From Anaspis maculata (lineage: Eukaryota; Arthropoda; Insecta; Coleoptera; Scraptiidae): 64,000 nucleotides of DNA. The translations under genes were made by a program, and so were the position numbers. A model generated the notes under the pieces. It worked only from the letters and a program-made list of their open reading frames with translations, had not been told where the DNA came from and did no database searches. This document shows positions 11,831 to 24,000 of the stretch, one piece after another. The DNA lies in the NCBI GenBank assembly GCA_949128115.1, contig OX421962.1, positions 59,685,787-59,749,786 of the forward strand. The letters are read 5' to 3'. The stretch's first letter is position 1, and the number at the start of each line of letters is the position of its first letter.

Positions 11831-13364
11831 ATTTATCAAAATATGAAAACGCTTTGATCCCCAATCTACCCCATATCTGAAAAAGACTTGTTTTTTTGGC
11901 GTTGTGACACCGTCATGAGGTCATGCTAATTCAATCAAGTTGCTTCGGAAATCAAGTACACTTACAATCTAACGAACAGCTAATATTTCAATTATTATTA
12001 TGCTTTTCAACGTAAAAACGTCTTCCAAAGCTTTGCCTTTCAAAAAACCAAATCACATTGGCCGCAAACTATAACCATAACCTTACAGAAGTGATGAACA
12101 GGTCCTTTTTGTGGCTGAATCTGCGATTTTGTGCCCCGCGCGGATTGCGGATGTCATTCATTGTCAATGTGTCAGCTGTGCAGGAGGGTGGCCTAGACTG
12201 CCTAACCTACGGCGACGTACGGTGCCGTTGTGGCAAAAATAATAATAATGCGGCAATTATAACAAACAGAAATTACACAATGGTCCATGGATAATCATTG
12301 CAGATAAAAATTATTGTTAGTTATTTGAATTAGAAACTGCCTAAATGTGGTATTTCATAAATATAGTAAACTACATCTCACCTCTAGTTGGACACAAGGG
12401 ATGAGTATATATATATCGATTGCAATACTGCCACTATTGGAAGCGGTGTCACTGTGTGTAGGTGACGCTTGAAATGCTTATAGCAGGCACGATTTTCAGG
12501 AACTTTTTGAATCAAGAATCATGTTTATTTATAAAAAGGAAGGCACAGTTTCATCAGTATAAAACTGTACGAAGGTGGTGTTTTATCAGTATAAAACTAA
12601 TCTCATTGGTTCAACTCGAAGGTTTCAAACGTATTGATTGGTCAGAAGTATGTTGTGTGGAATAGTCGACAAAAATGAAGTGATAAGACTTCAAATATCT
12701 GAAATTTTTCTGACTTTCCAATATGGGCATCAGTTTCCGAGATTCATTCTTGCTGTAAATAGAGCCATATCTTGATTCAGCTCCACAAACTGCTGATGCT
12801 GCTTCTAAAACTGTTTTCACAAATCGCTCTACTGAACAAGTTAGGTAATGCTATTTGACATTTTAAAGTTTTTTTTTCTATTTGGGTGGTCTCTTTCAAC
12901 AATTTTAATAACGTTTTGATTGATGTATGATATTATTTCATCATTGCCAAAACTCTTTCTTGTATGAGAAACAGTTGAAATTGAAGCTTTCGCCCAAAGT
13001 TGCTCAATTTTTAATGTGACTATTTCTGCAACTTCAAGCAACTGGGCTTTTTCGGTGAATTCAATTTCATTTGTTTTTTTGTGATTGAAAAAACAATACT
13101 GGAACACGGGTTTTTTGTGCCTGACTGTTTAATTCCATATTTTTTTATTGTAAATATATTTATAACATTTTCTGGCCTAATAAAAATTTGCGATTTTTTT
13201 TTCCAAATATAGAAATTTCAACGTCATTGCGGACCCTGAAGTGATGATTTTTTTTCAAAAATGCTGTAACGATTTCTTTTTGTAATTTGATTATGCATCT
13301 TTTCCGCACTATTAGAATAAAAAAATCGAAAATATGATTTTTCGGCCCACCCTACTGATTATCT

Positions 13365-13850
13365 CGACCGGTTGACTAAATCTGAACTGGATTTTTTTTT
13401 AAATCGACCGGTCGAGATAGCAAAAAAAATTTTGAGCTTACATTATCTCGACCGGTCGAGTTAGTTAAGTCGACCGGTCGAGTTAGTTATCTCGACCGGT
13501 CGACTTAGTATGCCGACCGGTCGAGTTAGTTATCTCGACCGGTCGACTTAGTATCTCGACCGGTCGACTTAGTATCTCGACCGGTCGACTTAGTATCTCG
13601 ACCGGTCGAGTTAGCTATCTCGACCGGTCGACTTAGCTAACTCGACCGGTCGAGATAGCTAACTCGACCGGTCGACTTAATTAACTCGATCGGTCGACAT
13701 AATGTAAACTCAAAAAAAAAATTGCTATCTCGACCGGTCGAGTTGAAAAAAAATCTTACTCATATTAAGTCGACCGGTCGAGATAATCAGGGAACAATTT
13801 TTTTCCTATCTCGACCGGACAAGTTATTATGTCGACCGGTCGAGTTAGAA
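13365..13850. repeat. Array of ~18 CGACCGGTCG palindromes, 21-bp spacing
   Basis: About 18 copies of the self-complementary core CGACCGGTCG, usually extended to TCGACCGGTCGA, occur in roughly 490 bp. In the densest part (13490-13690) successive centres are about 21 bp apart and are joined by AT-rich linkers such as CTTAGTATC, TTAGTTATC or TTAGCTAA. Two more motifs (one with a substitution) lie inverted at about 11238-11275. The motif is rich in CpG, while its surroundings are strongly AT-rich. Function is unknown. Confidence 0.95.
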
Positions 13851-13939
13851 AAAAACTTTCTACGTGATCCTTCAGCGCTTCCGTAAAAATGACTTTCCAC
13901 CCTGTAAATTAAAAAAGCAGCAGATGCAGATGCGCTTCC

Positions 13940-14090
13940 GTACATTTTCACGTTCCAATTTTTTTCTTGGTGAAATCGGCTCACACAACAATTGCGACTG
14001 GTTCTTCTGTAAACTTGAAGTTTCTAGTCAAACATATCACAATACTATATTTCTGCTAGAGCCACGTTTTTATCTACCAATTGGAATGTT
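13940..14090. repeat. Inner inverted repeat, left
   Basis: About 145 bp (landmarks TTTCTTGGTGAAATCGGCTC and TTCTAGTCAAACATATCACA) is inverted at about 16950-17085. The pair brackets the tandem-unit element and continues the outer palindrome arms inward. Confidence 0.85.
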
Positions 14091-14130
14091 TGGGTATATT
14101 CGGATATATTGCATCAAAAATTCAAACAAG

Positions 14131-16930
14131 TGAGTATGCCTTCACGTGCGTGAGTCTCAGTAGCGCATTTTCTCAAAGAAGCATATTGTGAACGTAAAGA
14201 AATTTGGTTGAAGGAGAAACACCATTCCTTGCCCACTTTCTTCATTCGAAACTCATTGTGATATTTTGTTATCAGAATGGGGTACTTTAAAATGAAATAG
14301 ATTTGAATGAAAATTCTTTCACTCATCAATATTTTTTTGTTTGGGGGCGGGAGCTGAAAGCGGCGACTAATCAACAGTAGTCTATTCTTTCCCATTTTTA
14401 GTCGGCTATCCTTATAGCGAAAGAACTAGATTGCTATGTCCTCGGGTTTATGTTTTCCATTTATCTCTTACTTTGAGGGCAGCGTGTGGGGGTGGCAGCA
14501 TTCGGCAAAGTAACTGTTGCACAGATTGAGTTAGGAGTTTCTAAATGTTCAAGGAAATATGAGAATCAGTGAAAATTGTGAAAGTTGCATTTTTTGTTTG
14601 GGGGCGGGAGCTGGAGGCGGCGACTAATCAAAAGTGGCCTATCTCTTCCCATTTTTAGTCAGCTATCTATATAGCGGAACAATTAGATCGCTATGTCTTC
14701 AGGGTTATGTTTTACATTTATCTCTTACTTTAGGGGCGGCGTGTGGGAGCGGCAGAGTTTGGCAGAGAAGTTCTTCCCCAGTTTGAGTTTGGAGTTTCTG
14801 AATGTTTGAGGTAACATTAAAATGTAAATCAGTGGAAATTATTGGAAGTTGCACTTCTTTTTTTTTGGGGGGTGGAAGTTGGAAGCGGCGCCATATCAAA
14901 AGTACCCTAAACTTTCCCATTTTTAGTTAGCTATCCATATAGTGGAAGAATTAGATCGTTATGTCTTCGAGTTTATGTTTCTCATTCATCTCTCACTTTG
15001 AGGGCAGCGTGTGGGGGCGGCAGCATTCGGCAAAGTAACTGTTGCACAGTTTGAGTTGGGAGTTTCTAAATGTAAGATAAATATGACAATCAGTGAAAAT
15101 TGTGGAAGTTGTATTTTTTGTTTGTTTGGAGGCGGCAGCTGGAGGCGGCGACTAATCAAAAGTGGCCTATCTCTTCCCATTTTTAGTCAGCTATCTATAT
15201 AGCGGAACAATTAGATTGCTATGTCTTCAGGGTTATGTTTTACATTTATCTCTTACTTTGGGGGCGGCGTGTGGGAGCGGCAGAGTTTGGCAGAGAAGTT
15301 CTTCCCCAGTTTGAGTTTGGAGTTTCTGAATGTTTGAGGTAACATTAAAATGTAAATCAGTGGAAATTATTGAAAGTTGCACTTCTTTTTTTTTTGGGGG
15401 TGGAAGTTGGAAGCGGCGCCATATCAAAAGTACCCTAAACTTTCCCATTTTTAGTTAGCTATCCATATAGCGAAAGAATTAGATCGTTATGTCTTCGAGT
15501 TTATGTTTTTCATTCATCTCTGACTTTGAGGGCAGCGTGTGGGGGCGGCAGCATTCGGCAAAGTAACTGTTGCACAGTTTGAGTTGGGAATTTCGAAATG
15601 TAAGGGAAATATAATAATCAGTGAAAATTGTGGAAGTTGCATTTTTTTGTTTGGAGGCGGCAGCTGGAGGCGGCGGCTAATTAAAAGTTGCCTATCTTTT
15701 TCCAATTTCAGTCAGCTATCAATATAGTGAAAGAATTATATCGCTATGTCTTCAGGTTCATGTTTTACATTTATCTCTCACTTTGGGGGCAGCGTGTGGG
15801 GGCGGCAGCATTCGGCAAAGGAACTGTTGCACAGTTTGAGTTGGGAGTTTCTAAATGTAAGAGAAATTTGACAATCAGTGAAAATTGTGGAAGTTGTATT
15901 TTTTGTTTGTTTGGAGGCGGCAGCTGGAGGCGGCGGCTAATTAAAAGTGGCCTTTCTTTTTCCAATTTCAGTCAGCTATCAATATAATGGAAGAATTATA
16001 TCGCTATGTCCTCAGGTTCATGTTTTACATTTATCTCTCACTTTGGGGGCGGCGTGTGGGAGCCGCAGAGTTTGGCAAAGAAATTCTTGCACAGTTTGAG
16101 TCTAGAGTTTTTAAATGTTCGGGGTAACATTATCAGCTAAATCAGTGAAAATTGTTGAAAGTTGCACTTCTTTTCTTTTGGGGGCGGAAGCTGGAGGCGG
16201 CGCCATATCAAAAGTAGCCTATCCTTTTCCATTTTTACTCAGCTATCCATATAGCGAAAAACTTGAATCGCTATGTCTTCGGGTTCATGTTTTTCATTTA
16301 TCTCTTACTTTGGGGGCGGCGTGTGGGAGCGGCAGCGTTCGGCTGAGCAAATGTTGCACAATTTGAGTTGGCAGTTCCTAAATGTTTAAGGGAACATCTC
16401 AATCAGTAACATTTGTGAAAGTTGCACTTTTTATCGTTTGGGGGCGGAATCTGGGGGCGGCGACTAACCAAAAGTAGCCTATACTTTCCCATTTTTAGTC
16501 AGCTATTTATATACCGAAAAAATCAGATCGCTATGTCTTCGGGTTTATGTTTTTCATTTTAAAGTGATTGGGGTCGGTTTTTAGCAGTTTCTTCATGTCG
16601 GCGGCGCATATTGAAGACGGAATGTTTCTTGGCTTACGTTTATAAGTGGCAACTATGTATTATTCAAAAAATGAGAACACCAGAGCATTAGGTCTGGTAG
16701 AAAGAGCAATATTATGTTATTTCAAGTTTATCGGGGGCGGTTTTCTCTATGTTGGCGGCGCAATATAGACATCCAATATAGCCTAGCCCTCCTTTGGGAG
16801 TGGCAGCTATGTAACAGCGAAAAAATTAGAAAGCTAGGTCGTCTAGTTTGGGAGGAGTTCGAGGAACGGACGGACGGACGGACAAAGCGGTTGCAATAGC
16901 GATTTTCATCAAGATGGAAAATGCGCTAAA
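14131..16930 (+). mobile_element. Tandem-unit element, eight ~262-bp units, copy 1
   Basis: It starts with lead-in GAGTATGCCTTCACGTGCGT, then TAGCGCATTTTC at 14161-14172, whose exact inverse ends the element at 16917-16928. Inside are eight units with the landmark CGTGTGGG at 14483, 14740, 15008, 15268, 15536, 15793, 16053 and 16320 (spacing 257-268). Two unit types largely alternate: one has GCAGCATTCGGCAAAG, the other GCAGAGTTTGGC. A non-tandem tail (16560-16915) ends in a short GGAC microsatellite. Unit ORFs of 60-99 codons on both strands are by-products of the repeat. No transposase is encoded. Confidence 0.85.
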
Positions 16931-16949
16931 AATCTTGGAACGCAACCAA

Positions 16950-17085
16950 ACATTTAAATTGGTAGATGAAAACGTGGCTGTAGCAGAAATTTATTGTTGT
17001 GATATGTTTGACTAGAAACTTCAAGTTTACAGAAGAACCAGTCGCAATTGTTGTGTGAGCCGATTTCACCAAGAAAAAAATTGGA
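16950..17085. repeat. Inner inverted repeat, right
   Basis: Inverted partner of 13940-14090, immediately right of the tandem-unit element. It runs straight into the right palindrome arm. Confidence 0.85.
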
Positions 17086-17094
17086 AGGTGAAAA

Positions 17095-18470
17095 TGACTT
17101 TCCACCCTGTAAATTAAAAAGCAGCAGATGCAGAGATGTGTCTTTTTCGTATGTTCGGTATGACATTATAAGCTTGTATTGTAAAAGAACTGAAACCGGC
17201 TTCAATCTAGATCAGTTCCACCAAGCAAAAAAATCAAAGATGAAAAACAGTTTTCACCCTGTAACTTGATACACAGCAGTTGTTGGGTGGTATATTTTTT
17301 ATATGTTTATTGGAAGACTATGGCCTATCAAACTAGCCTAAAACCGTTTTTTCTGGTCATCAGTTTTTCAAGAAAGAAAGGAAGTGAAGAAAAATAATAA
17401 ACTTCCACCCTGTATACTGATTTGTAGCAGTCCCAGAGTTGAGGACTTTTGATATGTTGAAGAGGGAACTGAAAGATTGCCATGGTAAAAAAATTGTTTT
17501 TGTTTGAAATAATTCCAGCAAAGCACCAATTTATTTTCTATTTCCGATATACTACACCTTTGGATATCTAATTATGCAAGGGTGGCTCTTATTGAGATTT
17601 TAGCCGCTAGTCCCATGCCTGCTTGGTAATTACACCTATTTGAACTTGTGCCGTCTTGCATAGTCACGGTCTAGGACAAAATAATGATGCCATAAAAATT
17701 GTCGCCATTGCTACTGATAACATTGTGGTACTTCTAAAGAGAGAAAAGGGAGCAAAAGGAGAGAGGTTTGACCTTGACCACTGAGATTTCGAAATTCGCT
17801 CACAAATCTTTCTGTCTCTCCCTTTTAGATCATAACGGAGCTAGCAGGTCGTAAATTTCAATGGGTGTGATTGTGTAACTTTTCGGATAACTTTTTCATG
17901 GGCGTGCAATTATTTCATGATTAGCTAGCAGGAATATTCATCAAAAAAATGGTGTTGTACTACGGAGTAAGTAATAAGTATACCTTCCTACCTAAGAACC
18001 TACACAGGATGATTTGAAATTGGCGGACACGGGCTGCATTACATTTGGTATTATATAATAAAGGAGCCGTCTAGGAGTCAAGCAAAAATAACGGAGAAAT
18101 TTTTGTCGTAAATTGTTCATATTAGGTTATGCATATTATTATTATAATTTGTGAAATGTCATTATACTCTGGTCGCAAATTGAGTCCAAAATGCATAACA
18201 ACTCGCATAACAACCTTGGGTCTTGCTTGGATCACACAACCAATAGGCTATTTTGTTTGGACAGGTGCGCATGCGTAAAGGCGCCAAATTTTGAAAACAT
18301 TCGTACATCTGTCAGTTTGAACTTTGAATGGCAGATGAATCATGAGTAAATGAAATGGAGATTAGATAGAAACGAGAAGTGCCATAATTGTCACAAGTGA
18401 CAATTGACGCCTATCTCTTGTTGTTTCGAACGCTGTTGCCATTTTCGTTATTCCTGTACTTCCACAAATT
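17095..18470. repeat. Right arm of the 8.6 kb imperfect palindrome
   Basis: 17095-17525 is the inverse of 10767-11190, 18233-18336 of 10140-10250, and 18378-18470 of 9850-9957. The stretch 17526-18232 has no partner in the left arm, where unrelated DNA and a MITE sit. Confidence 0.85.
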
Positions 18471-19279
18471 TCCATCACACTTCACATTTCACATTTTGGA
18501 TACCAACATGGTATCCAAAATTTAATATTAATCTTAAATAATATTTAATTATTATTTGTGGAATTTTTGGTGCACTGGAATATTTTATAGCGCTAATTTT
18601 TGATATCGGTGTACGAAACTATAAAATTCGCGACACACATGCGCATTAAAAAAAAACTTAACGAACTCTTATTTGCAACTAAAAATTTTTGCTAACTACC
18701 ATAGAATTACAAATCAAATCTTATCAGAGATATTGATATTTCAGGAAGGTACTAAATAGATCGTACACCTTGCCGGTATGAGCAGACGCATATGTACCTA
18801 TCTCTACTTTGGAAGTATCACCGCAGAATCACCGGCGGATTACATGGCGTTATTCTGAAGTAAACATTCATAGTAAAAGATTCTCAAATGAAGTCATAGG
18901 TTTCAAAAATCGAAGGAAACAATAGGTTATAATGGTGAAGATACATTTTTTTTTCACATTTTTCTACTCCCTGTGGCTCCTTTCTTAAAACCGTATACTG
19001 GAGCCCATGACCGTCAAATTACTCAAGTTTCAAGTTTTAATCACCCTGAAGTATTTATACAGTGACGCTTCATGTTTGAACGTTGAACCTCAAGAAGCCG
19101 AGCTAAATTGTTGGACTGAACAGGAAATATTTAGGTCCATTTTTTTTAAATTCTGGAATAACTTCATGATAAGGATATAAGGCTAAAACCCGTCATGATG
19201 GTGAACCTTATCTCGAGATGCAATAAATGTACCACAAAAGTGTCAAAAAACAATGAACTTGATTGTTTAACAGACAGAT
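18471..19279. other. Intergenic DNA, nothing assigned
   Basis: AT-rich, with a short local dyad TTTGGATACC...GGTATCCAAAA around 18495-18521. No gene or dispersed repeat was recognised. Confidence 0.4.
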
Positions 19280-19400
19280 TCTCCAAGAAATTGTAAAGAA
19301 ATTGTGTATTATTGTAATACAGCTATAAGTTTATGATAATTTTGAGTGATTCCGTTGATAATTTTATGTCCTCAATGCATGCTGAAAATATCTTTACCAA
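19280..19400 (+). repeat. Identical 121-bp repeat, copy 1
   Basis: This sequence, starting TCTCCAAGAAATTGTAAAG and ending AATATCTTTACCAA, is reproduced without a visible difference at 20165-20285, 885 bp downstream. Every other repeat pair in this window is diverged. It lies about 1.7 kb upstream of the tll start codon. Confidence 0.95.
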
Positions 19401-19502
19401 AAGTCGTCTTTTTGTCATAAAGTGCAAGGTTGTAAAAAAGAGCTAATGGGACTACAATCAGGTTAGAATGTTAGGTTTTGATGACTTGATTCAGGTGCCA
19501 TT

Positions 19503-19648
19503 GGGTCTGATTACGGTGGCTCTTGTAGGTAATTAAAACAATATTGTAATTTTTACAACAAACTATTGTTGTAAAAATCGTAACCAAAGCAAAATCAGCA
19601 AAATTACAATATTTTTCCAATTGCAAGAACCACCGTAATTAGACCCAT
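19503..19648. repeat. 146-bp fold-back element between the identical repeats
   Basis: GGGTCTGATTACGGTGG at the left is inverted as CCACCGTAATTAGACCC at the right. An inner inverted pair around AATATTGTAATTTT continues the stem. It is a MITE-like hairpin with no coding content. Confidence 0.8.
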
Positions 19649-20164
19649 TATTTCAGAGAAGATGACATAGACATGTCTTTCGATATATCAAATAGCAGAA
19701 ATCACAACATCTTCAAAAAAAAATCGGTAATTTTGATTAGGTGCATGACACCATCACAAGATTTTGTACGGCACTGTTATAAAGACATCGCCTTATTTTT
19801 CTCTTCCATACATGTACGTTTTTGTTGTCTCTCGACAAAAAGCAATGTCATATTGGTCGAGACATATACTCTACATACACATTCAGCGAATAATTTAATT
19901 ATATTATGGTTGATTTAGTTCAAGGGGTGCAATGGAAAACTCGTATGGAATTCAGTTATTAATATTCAGAATATCATATCGGACCCCTCATGTTGTGAAG
20001 ACTTTATTAAAAATATTTTGGTATTAACGTTACTCACCTTACATTAAAAAAGAACCAATAAAGGGAGAGCCCACATTGTGCAAGGCGAAGTTTGGTAGAG
20101 CTGTACTCCCACGGCATTATGCGATAAAAATCATACAAATGTTATGATATCTAAGAAATTATTG

Positions 20165-20285
20165 TCTCCAAGAAATTGTAAAGAAATTGTGTATTATTGT
20201 AATACAGCTATAAGTTTATGATAATTTTGAGTGATTCCGTTGATAATTTTATGTCCTCAATGCATGCTGAAAATATCTTTACCAA
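20165..20285 (+). repeat. Identical 121-bp repeat, copy 2
   Basis: Same orientation and sequence as 19280-19400. It ends about 750 bp upstream of the tll start codon. Confidence 0.95.
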
Positions 20286-21036
20286 TAATTAATTAACCCC
20301 GGGAGACTCTGATAAACAGTGATTTTCATCAGTATACCTAATAATACTCGAGATTAGTATTCAGTATTGTATTCTTTGCTGACGAAATGCCACAGCCTAA
20401 TTGCAAGTCAATTTTTTCGAGTTCTCTTAGATAAAGTTATAAAGTCAAGTTTTTCTTCAATTCTCATCGTAGATAACCAGAACGATATCTCCGCATGGCT
20501 GCAGTTATTTGCTTTGTGATTTTCAGCGTCAAAAATGACACGCAGAGAGAGGTGTAAACGTGAGTACTTTGTTTTGCATTTCTTTCAAGAGCATTTTTTT
20601 TTACTGAATGGTCACTGTTCCTCAATAGGTTACCTTATCAAGTCCAACCTAAAAATACTGTGAACCTATCAAAGAAATAGAGTACCCACCAGTATTTCTA
20701 AAATGGACTTCTCAGTGAAAGTGACTTGACGGAAGATTAACTTGAATACACCAACCCTCCGCCCTTTTGGTGTTGTGCAGACGGGAGGGTGTCCGGGGTT
20801 GAACGGAAATGGGAAGGGCCTCGAAGAGCAGGGCACCGTTGGACCAATAGGAGGGTTCGGTGTGTGACATTGATGGTCAAAAAGGGGATTCATTCATACC
20901 CATCAAGGGTAGAAGTGAACTTGAAAGTTTTTAGTTATCTGTCAGAACGTGAAGAGTCAGCAGGCGTTGTGAATTATTCATTTTGAGTGTGGGTGTTTGT
21001 GAAATTTTCACATAGTTAATAAAGCAAAAGTGAAGA
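20286..21036 (+). promoter_or_regulatory. Upstream region and 5' UTR of tll
   Basis: The transcription start cannot be placed. The stretch 20750-20830 is locally GC-rich, unlike its surroundings, and could be promoter-proximal. An in-frame TGA at 21031-21033, two codons before the ATG, closes the reading frame upstream and supports the chosen start. No TATA box was confidently recognised. Confidence 0.35.
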
Positions 21037-24000
21037 ATGATCAAAGCAGGGATGCATCCAATGCAAAACACCGAAGCTTTGATGCACTTGGATTCAACGC
21101 GCATGCAGTTGAAAGCTCAGTCGCCTTCGTCTTCAAACAGTAAGTTTGTTGATTTTTTTTCTTGAAATTCAGGTTTTTTTTAAATCAATTCTAAAGCTAT
21201 GAATTGACATCTGAATTGAGAATTTGCCTGTAAATGTGCTTCTCTGTTATTTTGTACCTATGACTCTGCTATTTCTCAATTCAAAATTCAACATCTTCCT
21301 CATCGATTTCATTTTTTTTTGTAATCGCTTGATAAAAACTAATTAAGTAACTATTTCACTATCGCTTAAAAAATAGCTGCTTTTGTGAAAAAATAATACT
21401 TGAGTAATTTTTTGACTTAACAGTTTTCATAGATAGTATTCATAGTACGCGAATAAAAAAGACACACGTTCTTCATATTTTATTTACAAGTCAGAACAGA
21501 CTGGTTGATTTAGAACATCAAGACAAGACAGAATTCAAGTGGTGCCTTTTTATCTTTTATCGTTTTCATTCTTCTTTTTCCACTTAATGTTTACTTTTCA
21601 TAAACCTAACAGAAGTCGCGCCAGTCTGTGAGATCGACAATACACTCTTTGTAGAATTTCTCTAAAAAATCGAAGGCCGTCAAGATTACCGCCGCCTCCA
21701 CTTACCGACCTTCTCAATAATTATTATCCTGTGGCTCAAGTTCGAGTCGACCAGCGCAAAGTTGCGGCGGTGCAAATTATACAGCGGCCTGATTGGCTGA
21801 AACAGCCACAGTTTTGCACCGTTGTCTTGATATAATTCGTCGCAACTCTGGACGCAAGACGCAAGTCGGGCTTGAAATTGAGCCCTTATAGACGAAAGAT
21901 TAGTTTCGAATGTTTCGATAATGGATTATCCAGCAGTTATTAATCATGCATAATTATATAGATTTTTTAGTTTCGAATACCTGGTATATTTTGCTTATTT
22001 TGGCCGCTGCTAGCTTTTGCTAGGAAGAGCGAACCAAATTTGAGGTGAATTTTTTTTTTAATTTGGTACCTAGTCCTACTCACCTACTGTTTTTGCAGAC
22101 CCATTTTGCGTAAGTCTTACATGCGTTTTCTCTAGAGCCGAAGCTCAAATTAAAATGAATTTTGTGGAGTTAAAAAATACTAATAAATCAGATCTTGAAG
22201 CCACTAGTTAGTTGGATGATTATTGGAATTTTCCAGAAGGGGCAAAAGAAGTGTTTATTTTGCTATCAATACACGTACCTAGCCTCCGGTAGCACCAAAG
22301 AATTCAATCATGGAATATCTAATTGAGGATTTTCTCTGGTGAATTAATCGTCAATGCGCAGTTGACTGGCCATCAGAGGAAATGCATACAGGCTGTTGTG
22401 AACTGAACATTTTCCCAATTTTTTTTTGCAAAACTGCGTTTTTTATTACGGAAAAATCAATTGCCCAATCGAGTTCGTTTTTCTTTCACTGCGGTTCACA
22501 GTCTGATTTTATATCCTTTGCTTGATGGAAGTTCTTTTTTTTTCAATCTACACACTTCATAACCATTGGGGTCCGTGAGGCCGGTGCGACTGACTATCTA
22601 TGTCTCATAATTTCATGTGATTACAAGAATATGTTAAATATATTTTGTCAAATCTTCAAACCAATTTCAAGTAACGTGTAAACCCATTTGTGCGGGTGAG
22701 TGAGTTTGTCCTACGGCAAGTTCAAAGAACAGAGAATTCTGACCAATGTTTTATGAGCGGTGTCTGCCTATAGGTACAACAAACAGTTTACTTTGATCCC
22801 TTCAGCAGTTATTTATACCACCCCCAGGCAAAAATTTACAACATTTTTTATTGCATTATCTTCACAGGAAGCCATATTGCTGCTAGCGTTGATGCCTAGC
22901 CATTTATAGTCATGGGCACTATTATGCGTTGTCTGACCTCTCTAAATTATTATTTTTGGCGTCAAGAAAAGTATAACAATACCTACGCGACCATATACCC
23001 GGTGAAGTTGGGTTGGAAAGTTGGCGTTTTTTTGGCCGCACTTACCTCCTTTGGTAAGAACAAGACAAAGCCGGACACACCAGCAATGCATGCTTTGGCA
23101 CAATTTTTGAGAGCCTTCGAATACGGTCTTTGGTTTATACAGAAATTTAATTTTAATTTCAAGTCAGCACTATTTAGCGGTAGTTTTAATTGCGCACGAG
23201 AGCCAATGCTTACAACTTGAACTAAAACCACGGCTTAATAAGTCTCTTAACCCACCTTTAGCAGTGAGAAGGTGCGTTCAGTCAGCTTATTTAGCCGCAA
23301 TTTTAATTTTAGCCGTAAGCGCTGCATCGCTTATTGGCTGTTCCGAGGAGGCTGGTTCATAAGAGCCAATGGGCGTCGCTGCGCTTGCGACTAAAATTAA
23401 AACTTGCGGCTGAATAAGCTGACTGAACGCACCTTTAATGTCGAACTTAAAAGTGGGTTTCATTTTTAAATCTACACACATCAAAAAAATCTAGGGGACA
23501 AGCAAATTCAGACGATTTCTAAAATCATCATAACTTTTTATTCCGGTCAGCGATTTCATATCGGTTATCAGTGTTAGATAGCTCAATCTTTCTTTTTCAT
23601 GCCTTGATCACGTCAAATACTAACAATGTTTTATAAGGTTGCTACAAGGTGATCAATGGAACAGTGTAAAATTGCCGAAAGCTCAGTACGAGCGCGATTT
23701 CTCAAAAAAGAAAATTCATGCATTCCACTGGGCCTTATGAATAAAGATTAAGCAATTGCTTTTGCTTAAAGTCTAGCAGCAAAAAACAAAGAAACATTTG
23801 GAAATGAGACTTTGAACCATTGTTATTATTTCAATCAGTTACTCAATTGTTCAATAAACTTGATTCAAGGAATTACTTGAAGTTTCTGATTTTTTGAGAA
23901 TGTTTTAAAAACAGAAAATCAAGCAGAAGCAATTGCTTAATCTTTATTCATAAGGCCCAATAGCACAGTTATGAAGATCAGTGTTTCAGCTTCAGTAACG

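Larger units (their letters stand above)
11157..13930. mobile_element. Insert with ~100-bp inverted ends carrying a palindrome array
   Basis: The left end (11157-11260, with GCGCTGAAGGATCACGTAG) and right end (about 13815-13930, with CTACGTGATCCTTCAGCGC) are inverted copies. Each includes CGACCGGTCG motifs facing inward. The interior is AT-rich and non-coding, with a large hairpin (11531-11830) and the motif array (13365-13850). It separates the two parts of the outer left palindrome arm (10767-11200 and 13940-14090). The simplest reading is a fold-back insertion into that arm, though staged rearrangement is possible. Confidence 0.6.

Noticed and set aside
13365..13850. CRISPR-like array of palindromic repeats
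   Set aside because: The repeats are 10-14-bp dyads with near-identical ~7-11-bp linkers and no unique spacers, in a clearly eukaryotic sequence with no cas genes.
14114..16366. Many 60-99-codon ORFs on both strands in the tandem units
   Set aside because: They recur with the unit on both strands and have no domain; by-products of repetition.
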